From a virus, in the IMG/VR virus record IMGVR_UViG_3300025141_000164, positions 1-48,268 of that record: a stretch of 48,268 nucleotides of DNA. One strand, written 5' to 3'. A program made the translations under genes and the position numbers. The notes under the pieces were generated by a model that had not been told where the DNA came from, did not search any database, and saw only the letters and a list, made by a program, of their open reading frames with translations. Position 1 is the first letter of the stretch, and the number at the start of each line of letters is the position of its first letter. This document shows, one piece after another, positions 48,264 through 48,268 of the stretch.

Positions 48264-48268
48264 ATGAC

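Larger units (their letters stand above)
47815..48268. other. Structured non-coding right end
   Basis: These 454 bases hold no supported gene; open frames here are shadows of GC-rich repeats. In order there are a short AT-rich part next to the late operon start, a rightward promoter-like site (47878-47886), eight hairpins (47917-48084), looser stems (48108-48185) and a last hairpin (48232-48263). The part from about 47910 is much richer in G and C than the rest of the window. It might be a structured RNA, a packaging or replication signal, or a promoter region for both directions. Confidence 0.7.

Noticed and set aside
1-48268. CRISPR array, insertion sequence or integrase
   Set aside because: No spaced identical direct repeats of CRISPR type, no transposase and no recombinase motif were seen; the hairpin array stems differ from each other.

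Overview
The window looks like most of the genome of a tailed double-stranded DNA bacteriophage, probably lytic and short-tailed (podovirus-like). It has terminase, portal, scaffold, capsid, adaptor and nozzle-like genes, several very large probable virion proteins, a lysis cassette and a complete replication module. I see no tail tube, tape measure, integrase or RNA polymerase. Genes are packed with TAATG, ATGA, GTGA or 8-base overlaps and strong GGAGG-type ribosome sites. The host cannot be fixed from the sequence; the BhlA/UviB-like and XhlA-like lysis peptides are types best known from Firmicutes phages, but this is weak evidence.

Layout. Bases 1-14663 are read on the plus strand. A VWA-like protein cut by the left edge and a 284-residue unknown protein end at a tandem hairpin terminator (1731-1807). 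A 576-base non-coding region follows, with two 22-base palindromes exactly 50 bases apart and iteron-like repeats (1904-2120); it is a candidate origin and/or operator. Next comes the replication and recombination operon: winged-helix-like protein, primase-helicase, SF2 helicase, Fe-S PD-(D/E)XK nuclease, Sak4-like ATPase, SSB-like protein, a uracil-DNA-glycosylase/DNA polymerase I fusion, an FmdB-type zinc ribbon, a nucleotide-processing-like Rossmann protein, an HTH-like protein and a RecF/SMC-type ATPase.

Bases 14748-47814 are read on the minus strand as one long late operon. In transcription order it holds unknown proteins, large terminase, small proteins, portal, zinc ribbon, acidic protein, scaffold, major capsid, decoration-like protein, adaptor, nozzle-like protein, three beta-rich fibre-like proteins, large probable ejection proteins of 270, 1087 and 1995 residues, a second decoration-like protein, an HNH protein, a poly-glycine protein, and finally the lysis genes (XhlA-like, BhlA-like, holin-like, LD-transpeptidase-like lysin, small membrane protein). 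The two transcription units converge on a hairpin at 14668-14742.

The most unusual part is the non-coding right end (47815-48268). An extended -10 promoter-like site points right into an array of eight back-to-back small hairpins (47917-48084) and a final 14-bp hairpin with a GTAA loop (48232-48263). Hairpins recur elsewhere between genes, and several capsid-related genes have their ribosome site in or beside a small hairpin loop. Whether the window is circular, or a piece of a longer genome, cannot be told from the sequence.
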